Virus record (IMG/VR): IMGVR_UViG_3300042934_000106
Coordinates: 1-57,614 of that record
DNA: 57,614 nt
Reading direction: 5' to 3' (one strand)
DNA from: a virus
Shown: piece after piece, positions 6,705 to 13,509 of the stretch
How the letters are laid out: each line of letters opens with the position of its first letter
Numbering within the stretch: the first letter of the stretch is position 1
Notes under the pieces: generated by a model
Told to the model about the DNA's origin: nothing
Databases searched by the model: none
The model's input: only the letters and a program-made list of their open reading frames with translations
Position numbers and translations under genes: made by a program

Positions 6705-7535
6705 TCAGAAGTTGACTGCTGCGTAGTCGTCTGCGTCCTTGAGACGCAGGGTGTTGCTGTCCAGCTCCAGCCGGGCAAAGGTGTTACCCGATGGGTCAAC
6801 AACGCCTTCACGGTTCTTCACAGGACTGACGTTGAGGATGCGGTTCATACCGGCCTCATCAGGGTCCCGATGGATGGTCAGGATCAGTGAAGGGACACGA
6901 CCGATCTTGCCCTTCACACCAGACAGAGGGATGGGCTTTAGCCCATCACTCCACTCCCCCGTTACGTGATGGAGGGCCTGGACGTGAGCCTCAGTGTGTC
7001 GAGCCATCTCGGAGAGGTATTCACACATCCCCTCCAGCCCAAATGTGAAGGACTCCGCGTCACTGGCACCGCCAGTGTCCACGTTGGTGATGTTGTCCAC
7101 GGCAGCCAGATGTGGGTAGCAACCGAAGACCTCGTAATAGACGGCTAGGTCAGCTTCCATGTCTGCCGGCGTCGGCATGGCTTCGTAGTTGAACCTGATC
7201 CACCACTGCTTGGACAGACGCTCCTCGTACTCCTGGAACCGATCCTCCAGGATCGCCTTCTTCACATCCTTCACATTCTCGCCAGTCAGGATGGCCGTGG
7301 ACCTGGAGAGCTGCGTTGCAGCGTTCGAGTCCGCGGACCAGTACAAGACTGGCATGGAGCCATGGAGAGCAAGGTTCAGGGCGAACAGGCTCTTGCCTGT
7401 ACCAGGACCAGCAGCGACAAGGGACAACTCCCCTCGTCGGAACTCGACTTCGAGCTTGCGGAGACTCTCGAACGGCATCTTCAGGGGCTCACCAGACGAG
7501 CCCCGGATACGTGCGGACTGAGCCAGGGAATACAT
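6705..7535 (-). CDS. DnaB/RecA-fold replicative helicase or ATPase
   Basis: 276 residues from ATG 7535 (SD AAGGAG four bases before; an ATG 18 bases upstream lacks one). Walker A is GPGTGKS at residues 43-49, with a Walker-B-like hydrophobic strand ending in Asp (HLAAVDNITN, about residue 143) and a later LHHVTG segment like the DnaB sensor strand. The protein lacks the DnaB N-terminal domain, as in many small phage helicases. It probably unwinds DNA at the fork with the split primase. A strong hairpin terminator precedes it (7560-7588). Confidence 0.82.
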   Translation of the reverse strand: MYSLAQSARIRGSSGEPLKMPFESLRKLEVEFRRGELSLVAAGPGTGKSLFALNLALHGSMPVLYWSADSNAATQLSRSTAILTGENVKDVKKAILEDRFQEYEERLSKQWWIRFNYEAMPTPADMEADLAVYYEVFGCYPHLAAVDNITNVDTGGASDAESFTFGLEGMCEYLSEMARHTEAHVQALHHVTGEWSDGLKPIPLSGVKGKIGRVPSLILTIHRDPDEAGMNRILNVSPVKNREGVVDPSGNTFARLELDSNTLRLKDADDYAAVNF

Positions 7536-7606
7536 CCATCTCCTTCCAGACATACGAAAGGGCCCCGAGATGTAGTCACTCGGGGCCCGCGGTGTGGGGT
7601 TGTGTA

Positions 7607-7789
7607 CTAAACGGGGTTACACGGAGGGGTCTTGTCTCCCTGAAGGGTGTTCCAGCTCTGGTCGCCAAGAGTCCACTCGGTCCACCACTGTCTTGCATAC
7701 GGATGAGGTCGCTGGTCAGACAGCATGGTGCAATCCTTGCACCTCTTCCTGTGACTGCTGACTTGCTCCCACCGATGCCGCTTAGCCAC
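7607..7789 (-). CDS. Small protein with one CxxC, 60 aa
   Basis: GTG at 7789 follows a good GGGGGAG ribosome site and overlaps the end of the upstream gene. The sequence is basic and aromatic-rich, with CKDC in the middle (HRKRCKDCTML) and a tryptophan cluster after it. A terminator follows at 7560-7588. Function unknown. Confidence 0.65.
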   Translation of the reverse strand: MAKRHRWEQVSSHRKRCKDCTMLSDQRPHPYARQWWTEWTLGDQSWNTLQGDKTPPCNPV

Positions 7790-7991
7790 TACTCCCCCTT
7801 GACGTACGATCGATCTTCCGGGCCACAGTCTCAAGGACACTGTTGATCAGCATCTTGTCTGCGTCGATCGGAAGTTCCGTGATCTTCTCAGATCGGATCT
7901 CCTCCGCCAACTCGTGACTGTGCTCGTCAAGCACAATCTGAATCTCGTAAACCGACAGTCCAAGCTCCAAGAGCTTGTCGTGAGCACTCAC
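7782..7991 (-). CDS. Hypothetical helical protein, 69 aa
   Basis: GTG 7991 overlaps the upstream stop (GTGA). The sequence is helical and acidic, e.g. DKLLELGLSVYEIQIVL and HELAEEIRSEKITEL. Its opening resembles that of the small gene 8923-9072 (VYDKLLRILE), so the two may be distant paralogues. Function unknown. Confidence 0.68.
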   Translation of the reverse strand: MSAHDKLLELGLSVYEIQIVLDEHSHELAEEIRSEKITELPIDADKMLINSVLETVARKIDRTSRGSSG

Positions 7992-8149
7992 TTGGACTCC
8001 CTTCGAGCCATCTCCGAGGAGATGCGCAGAGACAGACTGGAATGAGCCTGCTCAAATCCAGGCTCCCACTCATCGGGATTGCTGGACATCAGATCACCCA
8101 GGTTTCCCAGGGCAAAATGCATGACCTCAAGCTCTCGGTCTGTCCACAT
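7988..8149 (-). CDS. Small hypothetical protein, 53 aa
   Basis: ATG at 8149 and stop at 7988, overlapping the next start. The protein begins MWTDRELEVMHFALGNL and is helical throughout. The ribosome site is a modest GGAG a little upstream. Function unknown. Confidence 0.65.
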   Translation of the reverse strand: MWTDRELEVMHFALGNLGDLMSSNPDEWEPGFEQAHSSLSLRISSEMARRESK

Positions 8150-8154
8150 CACTT

Positions 8155-8685
8155 CTACTCCTCAATGTCCTCTACAGGCGGTAGACCAAGGTGGGCTCTG
8201 ACGAGGCCGGCAGCCGGCCCATCCTCAGTCAACGGATACTTCGGGTCCAACAGATCCTCATGTGTCCTGACCTCGGACACACCCTTCCAAGCCAACTGAT
8301 CAGCCTGGACTTCATCCACCAAGTCCTTTATGGACCCTTCAGCTTCCTCAGGCCACTTGGCCTGTGACAGCCCCTCAGAGAACTTCCTGTTCGCCTCAGG
8401 CATCCCCTTGCAGGCTTCCCGGACCTTCGGGAAGTCAGAAGAGGTTGTCTCTCCAGACTCCAGAAGGGGATTCATGACTTTGGTGCACTTCTCCAGGGCC
8501 TCGTTGAAAGGCTCCACAAGCTTCAGGTACTGCTCTGCTCCTTGCTCCCGCGTGACAGCCGCGGGAGAGACTGAAGCCGAGACAGACGGAGAGGACGAGG
8601 GCTTTGGGTCCGACTGCTCCGAAGAGCAGCCGGCGCCCAGAGCTACCAGACCAACGACCAGGGCGAGAACGCGAGTTGTCTTCAT
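8155..8685 (-). CDS. Secreted lipoprotein, possible exclusion factor
   Basis: 176 residues. A classic lipoprotein signal: MKTTRVLALVVGLVALGAG followed by Cys20, i.e. charged start, hydrophobic core and the lipobox LGAGC; then a Ser/Pro linker (residues 25-45) and a helical acidic domain with two further cysteines. After lipidation it would sit on the outer face of the membrane. The gene has no clear ribosome site, and TGCTAATGT, an extended -10-like sequence, lies about ten bases before the ATG, so it may be expressed as a leaderless mRNA from its own promoter, perhaps in the lysogen. Phage lipoproteins often block superinfection, but that is inference. Confidence 0.75.
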   Translation of the reverse strand: MKTTRVLALVVGLVALGAGCSSEQSDPKPSSSPSVSASVSPAAVTREQGAEQYLKLVEPFNEALEKCTKVMNPLLESGETTSSDFPKVREACKGMPEANRKFSEGLSQAKWPEEAEGSIKDLVDEVQADQLAWKGVSEVRTHEDLLDPKYPLTEDGPAAGLVRAHLGLPPVEDIEE

Positions 8686-8740
8686 ACCCGGACATTAGCA
8701 CCGAGCCAGACGACCCATCCTCAAGTCACAGGATCGTGAC

Positions 8741-8923
8741 TTACTCGTCCTCGTCTACCTCGTAGAAGTCGTCCACCTGAACAAGGGATGTGGTGAACTC
8801 CCCAGAGTGCTTGTCCCCATAGAGAAGGGCTGCGTTAACCCAACCAGCGGCCTCCATACCGGAATCAACAGGCTCGTCGTCGTAGACGACCATGGTTCCA
8901 GTGAACTCGATACGAGTAGGCAT
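8741..8923 (-). CDS. Hypothetical acidic protein, 60 aa
   Basis: Starts at ATG 8923 (TGATG with the upstream stop). Short beta-type segments (RIEFTGTMVVYDDEPVD) and a very acidic end (YEVDEDE). A 7-bp inverted repeat (AAGTCAC) follows the stop and separates it from the lipoprotein gene. Function unknown. Confidence 0.68.
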   Translation of the reverse strand: MPTRIEFTGTMVVYDDEPVDSGMEAAGWVNAALLYGDKHSGEFTTSLVQVDDFYEVDEDE

Positions 8924-9072
8924 CAGCTCGACACCCCCAGTTCCCGAGCGTGTTCGTCCAGCAGCTCTGCTGCGATCTGGTCCAGAGGAACATCCTTGTC
9001 CGGCCACATGTCATCTAGGGTGAAATCCGAAGTGTTCTCCAGGATGCGAAGAAGCTTGTCGTAGACAGTCAC
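8923..9072 (-). CDS. Small hypothetical helical protein, 49 aa
   Basis: GTG at 9072 overlaps the RNA ligase stop (GTGA); stop overlaps the next start. The sequence (VYDKLLRILENTSDF... IAAELLDEHARELG) is helical and similar in pattern to 7782-7991. No function can be assigned. Confidence 0.65.
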   Translation of the reverse strand: MTVYDKLLRILENTSDFTLDDMWPDKDVPLDQIAAELLDEHARELGVSS

Positions 9073-9713
9073 GCAGCAACCTCCCACTTACCAGCATCCT
9101 GGTTGTCCAGGGTGACCTTGAAGACACCACCAGTCTGAGTGTGGTAGATGCAGACACCCTCAGGGTTCATGAACCCCTGGGCTGCGAAAGACCCATACTT
9201 CTGGAGATCCTGGAGGAAAGACTTGATCTGCTCTTCACTGAAGACTCCTGCATACAGGATTGGAACAGCGTCGATCACACCACAGAGACTGGACTGAACA
9301 GCCCTCTCATCCATGGAGTCACCAGACTCGTCAAACCGATACCAGCGCTCAGTGTTGAAGAGGCTGAACCGCTTCTCCTCCAGGCCGTAGCGGCGCTGGA
9401 TACCCTGGCCCCACCACTCACCAAAGTGCAGACCCTCACCCAGGATGTGAACCAGCTCCGCGGCGTTGTCGTACACCCAGCTGGCGAAGCCGTAGTTGTC
9501 GGTCGTCTTGCCCGGGGTGATGAGGCGCTTGCGGCTCTGAGCAGTAAGAATGTAGACAGTCCCGTCAACGTTCACAGATGTCGAGTTCTCAGGGACCTCA
9601 AAGGATTCAGCCTGACCAATGTGGATCGCGCTGTTCGTACCGTCCAGCTTCTCTGTCACAACGATGTCTCGGAAAAGGCGCTTGGTCTTCGGCCACTCAA
9701 CGAACTCATGCAT
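9069..9713 (-). CDS. RNA ligase (nucleotidyltransferase family)
   Basis: 214 residues from ATG 9713. Motif I is EKLDGTN at residues 21-27, in which Lys22 would be adenylylated; further nucleotidyltransferase motifs are FGEWWGQG (motif III), EGVCIYH (motif IV) and VFKVTLD (motif V). Length and motif spacing fit the small RNA ligase (Rnl2-like) group rather than full DNA ligases. Such enzymes join nicked RNA, classically repairing tRNA cut by host anticodon nucleases; this phage also carries a tRNA gene. A DNA-joining activity cannot be excluded from sequence alone. Confidence 0.82.
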   Translation of the reverse strand: MHEFVEWPKTKRLFRDIVVTEKLDGTNSAIHIGQAESFEVPENSTSVNVDGTVYILTAQSRKRLITPGKTTDNYGFASWVYDNAAELVHILGEGLHFGEWWGQGIQRRYGLEEKRFSLFNTERWYRFDESGDSMDERAVQSSLCGVIDAVPILYAGVFSEEQIKSFLQDLQKYGSFAAQGFMNPEGVCIYHTQTGGVFKVTLDNQDAGKWEVAA

Positions 9714-10035
9714 TGTTGGACTCCTTGAATCCACCGCGGGCAACAGCCCGACGAACAGCGTTGGCCTCGTGCTCAAAGAAGGACTTCTCATCCTCGTCTA
9801 GCTCCGACCAAGGAGCATCCCGAGGGAAGAACCGGTTGTACAGCCACTCAGCAAGGGTGTCCTTCTCAGGCTCCTCAGCCTGATATAGCCAAACGGAGTC
9901 CGTTACGGGAACGAACTGACTCGCGCACACCCACTGAAGGTTGCTCAGGTAAGTGCCGTGGTCCTCGCTGAAATGCAGGATCTGGAAAGGACTGCCCTCT
10001 ACGAAGACCGTGTCATTGATCTGAGGTTCGGGCAT
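9706..10035 (-). CDS. Hypothetical phage protein, 109 aa
   Basis: ATG 10035 touches the stop of the small membrane gene; the end overlaps the RNA ligase start by eight bases. The first half is beta-like (NDTVFVEGSPFQILHF), the second helical and charged. The opening resembles the KOW-like small barrels seen elsewhere in this phage, but weakly. Function unknown. Confidence 0.7.
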   Translation of the reverse strand: MPEPQINDTVFVEGSPFQILHFSEDHGTYLSNLQWVCASQFVPVTDSVWLYQAEEPEKDTLAEWLYNRFFPRDAPWSELDEDEKSFFEHEANAVRRAVARGGFKESNNA

Positions 10036-10226
10036 CAGTCACTCGCCTTCGCAGCACCAACAGCCCCACCAACAAGGACGTTGACCAGAAGCACCAGCCA
10101 CAAAGCACCTGCGTAGTTGAACGTGGGGACCTCATTCACATTGGAGTGAACAGCTCCAATGAGGAGCATTGCGAACCATGCCTCCAGTGAGGTGAACCCT
10201 GCGGCGATCAGTACGTAAAGGGCCAT
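10035..10226 (-). CDS. Membrane protein with two spans, 63 aa
   Basis: The sequence has two hydrophobic stretches, MALYVLIAAGFTSLEAWFAM and AGALWLVLLVNVLVGGAVG, separated by a short polar loop, so it probably crosses the membrane twice. ATG 10226 lies eight bases from AAGGAG; a GTG immediately before it is also possible. Function unknown; a holin-like or envelope role is possible. Confidence 0.68.
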   Translation of the reverse strand: MALYVLIAAGFTSLEAWFAMLLIGAVHSNVNEVPTFNYAGALWLVLLVNVLVGGAVGAAKASD

Positions 10227-10330
10227 CACTGAGACTCCTTCAGAAGATTGGGTGCCGGCTTCGCCACCATGCCGAGAGTGGAGCCAATAGACAGACAGAG
10301 AACCGCAGTCAGGATGATGTAGGGACTCAC
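10226..10330 (-). CDS. Small membrane protein, 34 aa
   Basis: Begins at GTG 10330, overlapping the upstream stop (GTGA). VSPYIILTAVLCLSIGSTLG forms a single membrane span followed by a short polar tail. It is coupled to the next membrane protein by a TGATG overlap, so the pair may work together. No family recognised. Confidence 0.62.
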   Translation of the reverse strand: MSPYIILTAVLCLSIGSTLGMVAKPAPNLLKESQ

Positions 10331-10515
10331 TCGAACACCAACTCCTGAAGGTGCTCGATCAGGCCCTTGACATCGTTTCGGTAGAGAAACACATCCGTCC
10401 AGCCGTGGACATCCTGTGTACTGAATGCATACCGAGCTGCATCAGTAGTGGAATCTCCATGCTTCTCCACGATCAGGCGATTTCCGTACTCATCGTCAAG
10501 AGTGTAATTTTTCAC
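10327..10515 (-). CDS. Hypothetical protein, 62 aa
   Basis: GTG 10515 overlaps the upstream stop. The sequence starts MKNYTLDDEYGNRLIVEKHG and looks like a short beta sheet followed by a helix (VKGLIEHLQELVFE). Function unknown. Confidence 0.7.
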   Translation of the reverse strand: MKNYTLDDEYGNRLIVEKHGDSTTDAARYAFSTQDVHGWTDVFLYRNDVKGLIEHLQELVFE

Positions 10516-10733
10516 GTCTCAACCTCTGGGTCGATCTCGTCTGCCACATGGTCGAAAGCCTCAGTCATCTCGCTGTATCCAACGATCTGCGACTTCATCG
10601 CCCGAACCTGCTCAGCAAGCTCGTGTGCTACCGCGTTGTACAGCTCCTGCGCCAAAGTGTCTGCCTGCTCTTCAGTCCAAAGAGAGGCTGTCAACCCAAG
10701 TCGGATCTTGGCGAGAGCATCAATCTCATTCAC
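10512..10733 (-). CDS. Hypothetical helical protein, 73 aa
   Basis: ATG 10733, with four-base overlaps on both sides. Almost entirely helical (ALAKIRLGLTASLWTEEQAD; AQELYNAVAHELAEQVRAM), acidic at the end. Function unknown. Confidence 0.7.
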   Translation of the reverse strand: MNEIDALAKIRLGLTASLWTEEQADTLAQELYNAVAHELAEQVRAMKSQIVGYSEMTEAFDHVADEIDPEVET

Positions 10734-10963
10734 TTCGGATTCCTGGTGTAGGGAGGGTCAACCTTGGTGATCTCAGTGGTAGTCACGAACCGAAAGACCT
10801 CGTACTTATCTGCCAGTCCCTCACGGTCGTAGTAGTCCAAGGAATTCCAAGCCTCCTGAGCCTGTTCCCGGCCTCCGTACTGACGGAGCCTCTGCTGAGC
10901 GTGCTCAATGTCCAGGCCGGCTTGGTAGACCGTCTCAATCTCGTGGTAACTGACCTGCTTCAC
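10730..10963 (-). CDS. Hypothetical protein directly behind an operator, 77 aa
   Basis: GTG 10963 follows the ribosome site GAGGGAG, which itself begins only a base after the operator copy 10978-10991. The protein is charged and helical (AGLDIEHAQQRLRQYGGREQ). Its leader between 10964 and 11078 contains two operators and a hairpin, so it heads a separately controlled transcription unit. Function unknown. Confidence 0.72.
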   Translation of the reverse strand: MKQVSYHEIETVYQAGLDIEHAQQRLRQYGGREQAQEAWNSLDYYDREGLADKYEVFRFVTTTEITKVDPPYTRNPK

Positions 10964-10977
10964 TCCACACTCCCTCT

Positions 10978-10991
10978 GGTCGCATGTCAAC
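10978..10991 (-). promoter_or_regulatory. Operator (T form) before 10730-10963
   Basis: GGTCGCATGTCAAC, 15 bases before the GTG; no good -10, so it may act as an elongation block rather than a promoter. Confidence 0.75.
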
Positions 10992-11006
10992 TTGGGGGCT
11001 AAAATT

Positions 11007-11025
11007 AGGGGCTTCGTCAGCCCCT
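11007..11025 (-). terminator. Hairpin between two operators
   Basis: AGGGGCT and AGCCCCT, seven-base stem, followed on the minus strand by AATTTTAG. It lies about 25 bases past the -10 box of the promoter at 11049-11077. Confidence 0.6.
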
Positions 11026-11048
11026 TCGTTCCCTTGCCTTCTAACTCC

Positions 11049-11078
11049 AGTATGACAGACCGTTGGTCGCAAGTCAAC
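11049..11078 (-). promoter_or_regulatory. Operator (A form) with leftward promoter
   Basis: Operator GGTCGCAAGTCAAC at 11065-11078; -35 TTGACT (11072-11077), 17-base spacer, -10 CATACT (11049-11054). Same spacing as at 3658 and 43513. Confidence 0.82.
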
Positions 11079-11927
11079 TCAACGGCTGCGGAAGTACGAG
11101 CAAGCATGTGAGACAGCACAGAAGTTGCAGTCAAACCCCGGCTTGGGCTCGAACCGGCCGGCCTTCACGCCCTGGTCCATGGCGACGTACCGAGCTGCGA
11201 CCTGCCCCTCAGTCACCTCGGTGAGGTCCACGGTCTTGGACAGCTTCCCAGTCTTGCCGAAGTACCAGTCCCCTGAGTTGACCTCAAGCCCATACTGCTT
11301 CTCAACAGCGACCTTGTACGTCTCAAGCTGAAAGTGCGACTTTGAGGAGCCAGTCTTGAGGTCCCGGACTCGGTAGGCCCCGATGTCCTTGGGGTCCCTC
11401 ACCAACTGGTCGATGTAGCCGCGGACCTGGACGCCGCCCAGCTCCACCTTGAAGTACATCTCCAGGCCCATCTTCAGGTCGTAGTTGGGGGCTTCCGAGA
11501 TGTCGTGTCCGTCCCAGAGGTCTGAACCCTCCATCCAAATCTCAGGCTGGTTCTCCTTGGACCACCTGACGTAGTCACGGACCTGAGACTGACCGAGGCG
11601 GTACCTCTCTTCGATGTCCGCGCCGGCAGGCTTCTTGTTGGCAGTCATCCATCGGTCAAGGTTGGGCTCCTTGTGCATGGCACCGTTCACCATGGCTGCG
11701 TACTGATCAGAGAAGAGCTGAACCATCTCCTCCTCAGACGGCTCCCTGAACTCCTTCTCGAACTTCTCAGCAGCCGAGTGGAACGCTGTGCCCTGGAAGC
11801 TCCAGGCAGCCGGCCGCTCGGTCACGCGCTCTACCCGCTGGAGGTAGAACCGGTGACCGCACTTCTCGTACTGCTCGGTCTGTGACACCGACCGCGGTTG
11901 CGTTTCGATGCTCTGCTTGAACGCCAT
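11079..11927 (-). CDS. Cas4/RecB-like exonuclease with iron-sulfur cysteines
   Basis: 282 residues from ATG 11927 (SD GGAGGAAG). The PD-(D/E)xK nuclease core is seen as YIDQLV (Asp173), RDLKTG (Asp189 and Lys191) and a Gln200-x-x-x-Tyr motif. Cys23 plus the C-terminal set Cys267, Cys270 and Cys276 (CX2CX5C) match the four ligands of the 4Fe-4S cluster in Cas4 and AddB. There is no CRISPR array or other cas gene here; in actinophages this gene most likely processes DNA ends for recombination. The stop codon overlaps an operator (11065-11078). Confidence 0.85.
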   Translation of the reverse strand: MAFKQSIETQPRSVSQTEQYEKCGHRFYLQRVERVTERPAAWSFQGTAFHSAAEKFEKEFREPSEEEMVQLFSDQYAAMVNGAMHKEPNLDRWMTANKKPAGADIEERYRLGQSQVRDYVRWSKENQPEIWMEGSDLWDGHDISEAPNYDLKMGLEMYFKVELGGVQVRGYIDQLVRDPKDIGAYRVRDLKTGSSKSHFQLETYKVAVEKQYGLEVNSGDWYFGKTGKLSKTVDLTEVTEGQVAARYVAMDQGVKAGRFEPKPGFDCNFCAVSHACSYFRSR

Positions 11928-11948
11928 CTGTCTTCCTCCAGACATGAG

Positions 11949-11982
11949 TGAGGGCCGTGTCTCCTGATTGACACGGCCCTCA
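11949..11982. terminator. Strong hairpin between exonuclease and 11996 gene
   Basis: TGAGGGCCGTGTC and GACACGGCCCTCA form a 13-base perfect stem with an eight-base loop, with no clear T run on either side. Confidence 0.65.
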
Positions 11983-11995
11983 ATAGGGTGGGTTC

Positions 11996-12328
11996 TCATC
12001 CTCCGTACACCATCACAAGATCGAAGTACGAGCTGCCCGGAAACCACGGGTGAGGCTCTTCGACCCTCGTTCGTTTAACAACACAGTCGGGGAGATTCTT
12101 CCCCAACTCGTCCGACAGTCGACGGAGTTCGTCAACATCTTCCTCGTCAACACCATCAGTGATGATGAGTTGGAAGTACCGCCCGTAGGGCTGGCCTTGA
12201 ACCTCCGTGATCAGAAGGTTTGACGTCTGGACCCGCCGGCGGGTCGTCTCAACCTTGCCCTTGTAGATCAGGTCCAGTACGTCTCCGGAAGCCCCCGCGG
12301 CTTCCTCAGACGTGATCAGACGGAGCAT
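11996..12328 (-). CDS. Hypothetical protein, 110 aa
   Basis: Start chosen at ATG 12328, which has GGGGGA seven bases upstream. The protein mixes helices and strands (RYFQLIITDGVDEEDVDELR) and contains one isolated cysteine. It is the first gene downstream of the repressor gene, between the repressor's terminator and a long perfect hairpin at 11949-11982, with a variant operator (12404) in front. It could be a partner of the immunity system, but nothing in the sequence proves it. Confidence 0.65.
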   Translation of the reverse strand: MLRLITSEEAAGASGDVLDLIYKGKVETTRRRVQTSNLLITEVQGQPYGRYFQLIITDGVDEEDVDELRRLSDELGKNLPDCVVKRTRVEEPHPWFPGSSYFDLVMVYGG

Positions 12329-12403
12329 GGACCATCCCCCTTGCCTCAGCGGATCAACTATGACCCGGTGCTCACAAAACATACACACTCTGTTGACCTT
12401 CTT

Positions 12404-12417
12404 GGTCGCAAAACAAC
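12404..12417 (-). promoter_or_regulatory. Variant operator upstream of 11996-12328
   Basis: GGTCGCAAAACAAC: the GTCAAC end becomes AACAAC, so the -35 reads TTGTTT. No good -10 seen. Confidence 0.55.
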
Positions 12418-12477
12418 GTGACGATGGTCACATACTTCAACGTACAACCATTAGGCAGACCTAAGGAGACATGCAAA

Positions 12478-12501
12478 AGACCCCCTGGTTACAGGGGGTC
12501 T
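12478..12501 (-). terminator. Terminator of the repressor gene
   Basis: AGACCCCCTG and CAGGGGGTCT with a four-base loop, then TTTTG on the minus strand. Confidence 0.85.
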
Positions 12502-12516
12502 GAGTGCCAGTCAGGT

Positions 12517-13014
12517 CTACTCCGGAGGCTCTGGTCCCAGCTCCAGGGCCTTCTTGAACTTCTCTGACGGGAACGGTAGTGACCTGGGCCAGTCGATGAC
12601 TAGTCGACCGTCGATCTTGAGCCGGGGCCTGTAGTACCAGCCCTCTTCGGTGTCTGGGTCGTAGCAGAGGACCGTGCCGTCTCGGTGAAGACGACGCTCC
12701 CAAGCCTTGGCTCGCTTGATCTGGTCCTCGCTCAGCTCGTCGCCAAGCCTCCACCTGAGCCACTCCGTCAGCCGCTTGGCTGAGTAGGAGTTGTGGTGAC
12801 TGTCCTTGCCCGGGGTGGTGTGGATGGTCCACCTCTGAGCCAAGCCAGCCTGGACCTCCCGTGCGATGGGATGGCGGTAGAGGCCCATGTCGACCAGACG
12901 CTTGCTTACGGCTTGTCGAGTAACTCCGAACTTGTCCGCAATGCGCTGGTTGTTCCAACCTAGATGGAAGTACTCCACCAGCTCCGTGTCTGTAAACCTC
13001 ACGTCGGTGGGCAT
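12517..13014 (-). CDS. Helix-turn-helix protein, probable immunity repressor
   Basis: 165 residues. Residues about 15-40 form a clear helix-turn-helix: NNQRIADKFGVTRQAVSKRL, in which IADKFGVTRQAV is the helix-turn-recognition-helix. The remainder is basic then aromatic (GWYYRPRLKIDGRLVIDW) and may be a second DNA-contacting part, as needed to read a long asymmetric site. Position (far end of the leftward early block), the single-gene unit with its own terminator (12478-12501) and the two variant operators in its upstream region (13109, 13203) make it the likely repressor acting on the dispersed GGTCGCAWGTCAAC sites. Family membership with L5 gp71 is inferred from role and layout, not from an alignment. 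Confidence 0.72.
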   Translation of the reverse strand: MPTDVRFTDTELVEYFHLGWNNQRIADKFGVTRQAVSKRLVDMGLYRHPIAREVQAGLAQRWTIHTTPGKDSHHNSYSAKRLTEWLRWRLGDELSEDQIKRAKAWERRLHRDGTVLCYDPDTEEGWYYRPRLKIDGRLVIDWPRSLPFPSEKFKKALELGPEPPE

Positions 13015-13108
13015 GTCATGTCCTTAATCGGCGATAGATCATGTCAGTAGCCCTCCAAGGGCCGGCGCCCCGAGTCGCCAACACCTTAACGCGACAGGAG
13101 GCAAGTTG

Positions 13109-13122
13109 GGTCGCAGAACAAC
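13109..13122 (-). promoter_or_regulatory. Variant operator upstream of repressor (copy 1)
   Basis: GGTCGCAGAACAAC; identical to the copy at 13203. 94 bases apart. Both lie in the region that should contain the repressor promoter. Confidence 0.6.
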
Positions 13123-13202
13123 CTGTGACCTGGCTCACACTCCTTACTGGAACCTTGAAATCCGCAACCGAAGATGCCTCAAGCCACACGCGCCCCTCTG
13201 AG

Positions 13203-13216
13203 GGTCGCAGAACAAC
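13203..13216 (-). promoter_or_regulatory. Variant operator upstream of repressor (copy 2)
   Basis: GGTCGCAGAACAAC, second copy. The AACAAC end distinguishes repressor-proximal sites from the promoter-type sites. Confidence 0.6.
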
Positions 13217-13392
13217 CTTACCGATCTTGGGGACTTTCCGCATCTCCTAGACCGTCAGATCTAGCCATAGACACCCTCCTGGGCCACCTGAGGCTGGTCG
13301 TTAACCCTTGGCCAACGGAGATGCTCCAGTCTATACCCTTAGGCATGTGATCTGAGTCTCACTTCCCCCTTGACTGTCACAAACCCTGCCTC

Positions 13393-13413
13393 AGTGACAC
13401 CTACGTCTATAGT
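13393..13413 (+). promoter_or_regulatory. Duplicated promoter-like element (copy 1)
   Basis: AGTGACACCTACGTCTATAGT; 18 of 21 bases match 44207-44227. Upstream of the rightward operator-promoter. Possible binding site or -10 region for a phage or host sigma factor. Confidence 0.5.
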
Positions 13414-13454
13414 AGAGAAGAAAAGAAGTACTTAAAAGCATGCCAACCCATCAA

Positions 13455-13484
13455 GTTGACATGCGACCAAGTACATGCTAGACT
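13455..13484 (+). promoter_or_regulatory. Rightward operator-promoter for late region
   Basis: The only rightward copy of the operator (reverse complement of GGTCGCATGTCAAC at 13455-13468). -35 TTGACA (13456-13461), 17-base spacer, -10 TAGACT (13479-13484). It precedes the hairpin array and the HNH gene. Confidence 0.82.
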
Positions 13485-13509
13485 GAAATTAAGAGAGTAA
13501 GTAGTTAGA

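Larger units (their letters stand above)
13015..13454. other. Regulatory interval between repressor and late promoter
   Basis: About 440 bases with no gene I trust (weak frames cross the operator copies). It contains two variant operators, the duplicated element at 13393 and probably the repressor promoter. The packaging site (cos) may be near here or at the HNH gene, but I cannot see it directly. Confidence 0.6.

Noticed and set aside
13016-13250. Open frames on both strands between repressor and late promoter (about 70-75 codons)
   Set aside because: They cross both variant operators, lack good ribosome sites and have no family resemblance; more likely regulatory DNA.
13370-13413. TTGACT at 13370 with TATAGT at 13408 as one promoter
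   Set aside because: The boxes are 32 bases apart, far too wide for a standard promoter.
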